From positions 1-34,443 of the forward strand of contig JAOUDZ010000038.1 of assembly GCA_029858965.1 (NCBI GenBank): 34,443 bases of DNA, written 5' to 3'. Position numbers and translations under genes: made by a program. The DNA is from Cyclobacteriaceae bacterium. GTDB taxonomy: Bacteria; Bacteroidota; Bacteroidia; Cytophagales; Cyclobacteriaceae. The notes beneath the pieces were generated by a model. The model made no database searches, was not told the origin of the DNA, and saw only the letters and a program-made list of their open reading frames with translations. Below, piece after piece: positions 34,372 through 34,443 of the stretch (position 1 is the first letter of the stretch; each line of letters starts with the position of its first letter).

Positions 34372-34443
34372 ATGAAAAAAACCATAATTATTTTCTTTGT
34401 CGTTCTCCTAGGCTTTGCGTCGATGGCACAGAATATTGATTTT
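34372..34443 (+). CDS. Start of a secreted protein, cut by the window edge
   Basis: From ATG 34372 the 24 visible residues form a typical Sec signal peptide: MKK, a hydrophobic core TIIIFFVVLLGFAS, then MAQ followed by NIDF. Cleavage is expected after a small residue near SMA. There is no lipobox cysteine, so the product is probably periplasmic, outer-membrane or secreted. The family cannot be told from this fragment. Confidence 0.75.
   Translation, partial: MKKTIIIFFVVLLGFASMAQNIDF

Noticed and set aside
34224-34385. N-terminal extension of tag to 34385
   Set aside because: The 54 extra residues do not resemble the family and overlap the start region of the divergent secreted-protein gene.

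Overview
The window looks like a chromosomal segment of a Bacteroidota bacterium, most likely of the order Cytophagales. The evidence is: several promoters of the TAnnTTTG (-7) plus TTTG/TTG (-33) type, few Shine-Dalgarno sequences, a long-form IspH, a 65-residue S21, a short HPF, a BY-kinase ending in a tyrosine cluster, and a Wza-type export lipoprotein with a C-terminal membrane helix. The species cannot be named from the sequence. No rRNA, tRNA, CRISPR array, insertion sequence or prophage was seen.

Layout. 1-1793 holds a small basic ORF, ispH, and a convergent 74-residue basic protein. 2089-18442 is a long minus-strand exopolysaccharide/capsule locus. In transcription order it reads: WbuB/WcaI-like glycosyltransferase, wza-like export lipoprotein, wzc-like co-polymerase/tyrosine kinase, wzx-like flippase, GT2 glycosyltransferase, wzy-like polymerase, CgeB-like glycosyltransferase, GT4 glycosyltransferase, asparagine-synthase-type amidotransferase, GT4 glycosyltransferase, WcaF-like O-acetyltransferase and an SDR sugar epimerase/reductase. 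18769-21645 is a minus-strand housekeeping block (hpf, xerC/D-type recombinase, rpsU, acyl-CoA dehydrogenase). 21813-26076 is a plus-strand sugar-nucleotide module (ugd, UDP-glucuronate decarboxylase, rfbB, rfbA). 26374-30991 is the rimP-nusA-infB translation/transcription operon. 31277-34443 holds lemA, prfA, a lipoprotein, tag, and the start of a secreted protein.

How it fits together. The plus-strand module would supply UDP-glucuronate, UDP-xylose and dTDP-4-keto-6-deoxyglucose. The minus-strand locus would assemble and decorate a repeat unit (five glycosyltransferases, an amidotransferase, an acetyltransferase), flip it (Wzx), polymerise it (Wzy), and control length and export it (Wzc, Wza). 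No initiating phosphoglycosyl transferase, rfbC/rfbD or cognate tyrosine phosphatase is present, so the pathway needs genes outside the window.

I found no clearly unprecedented system. The best leads are regulatory: a 22-bp palindrome over the -33 box of the acyl-CoA dehydrogenase promoter, an attenuator-like hairpin in the rimP-nusA-infB leader, the ispH start that lacks any good start codon, and the amidotransferase inside the polysaccharide locus.
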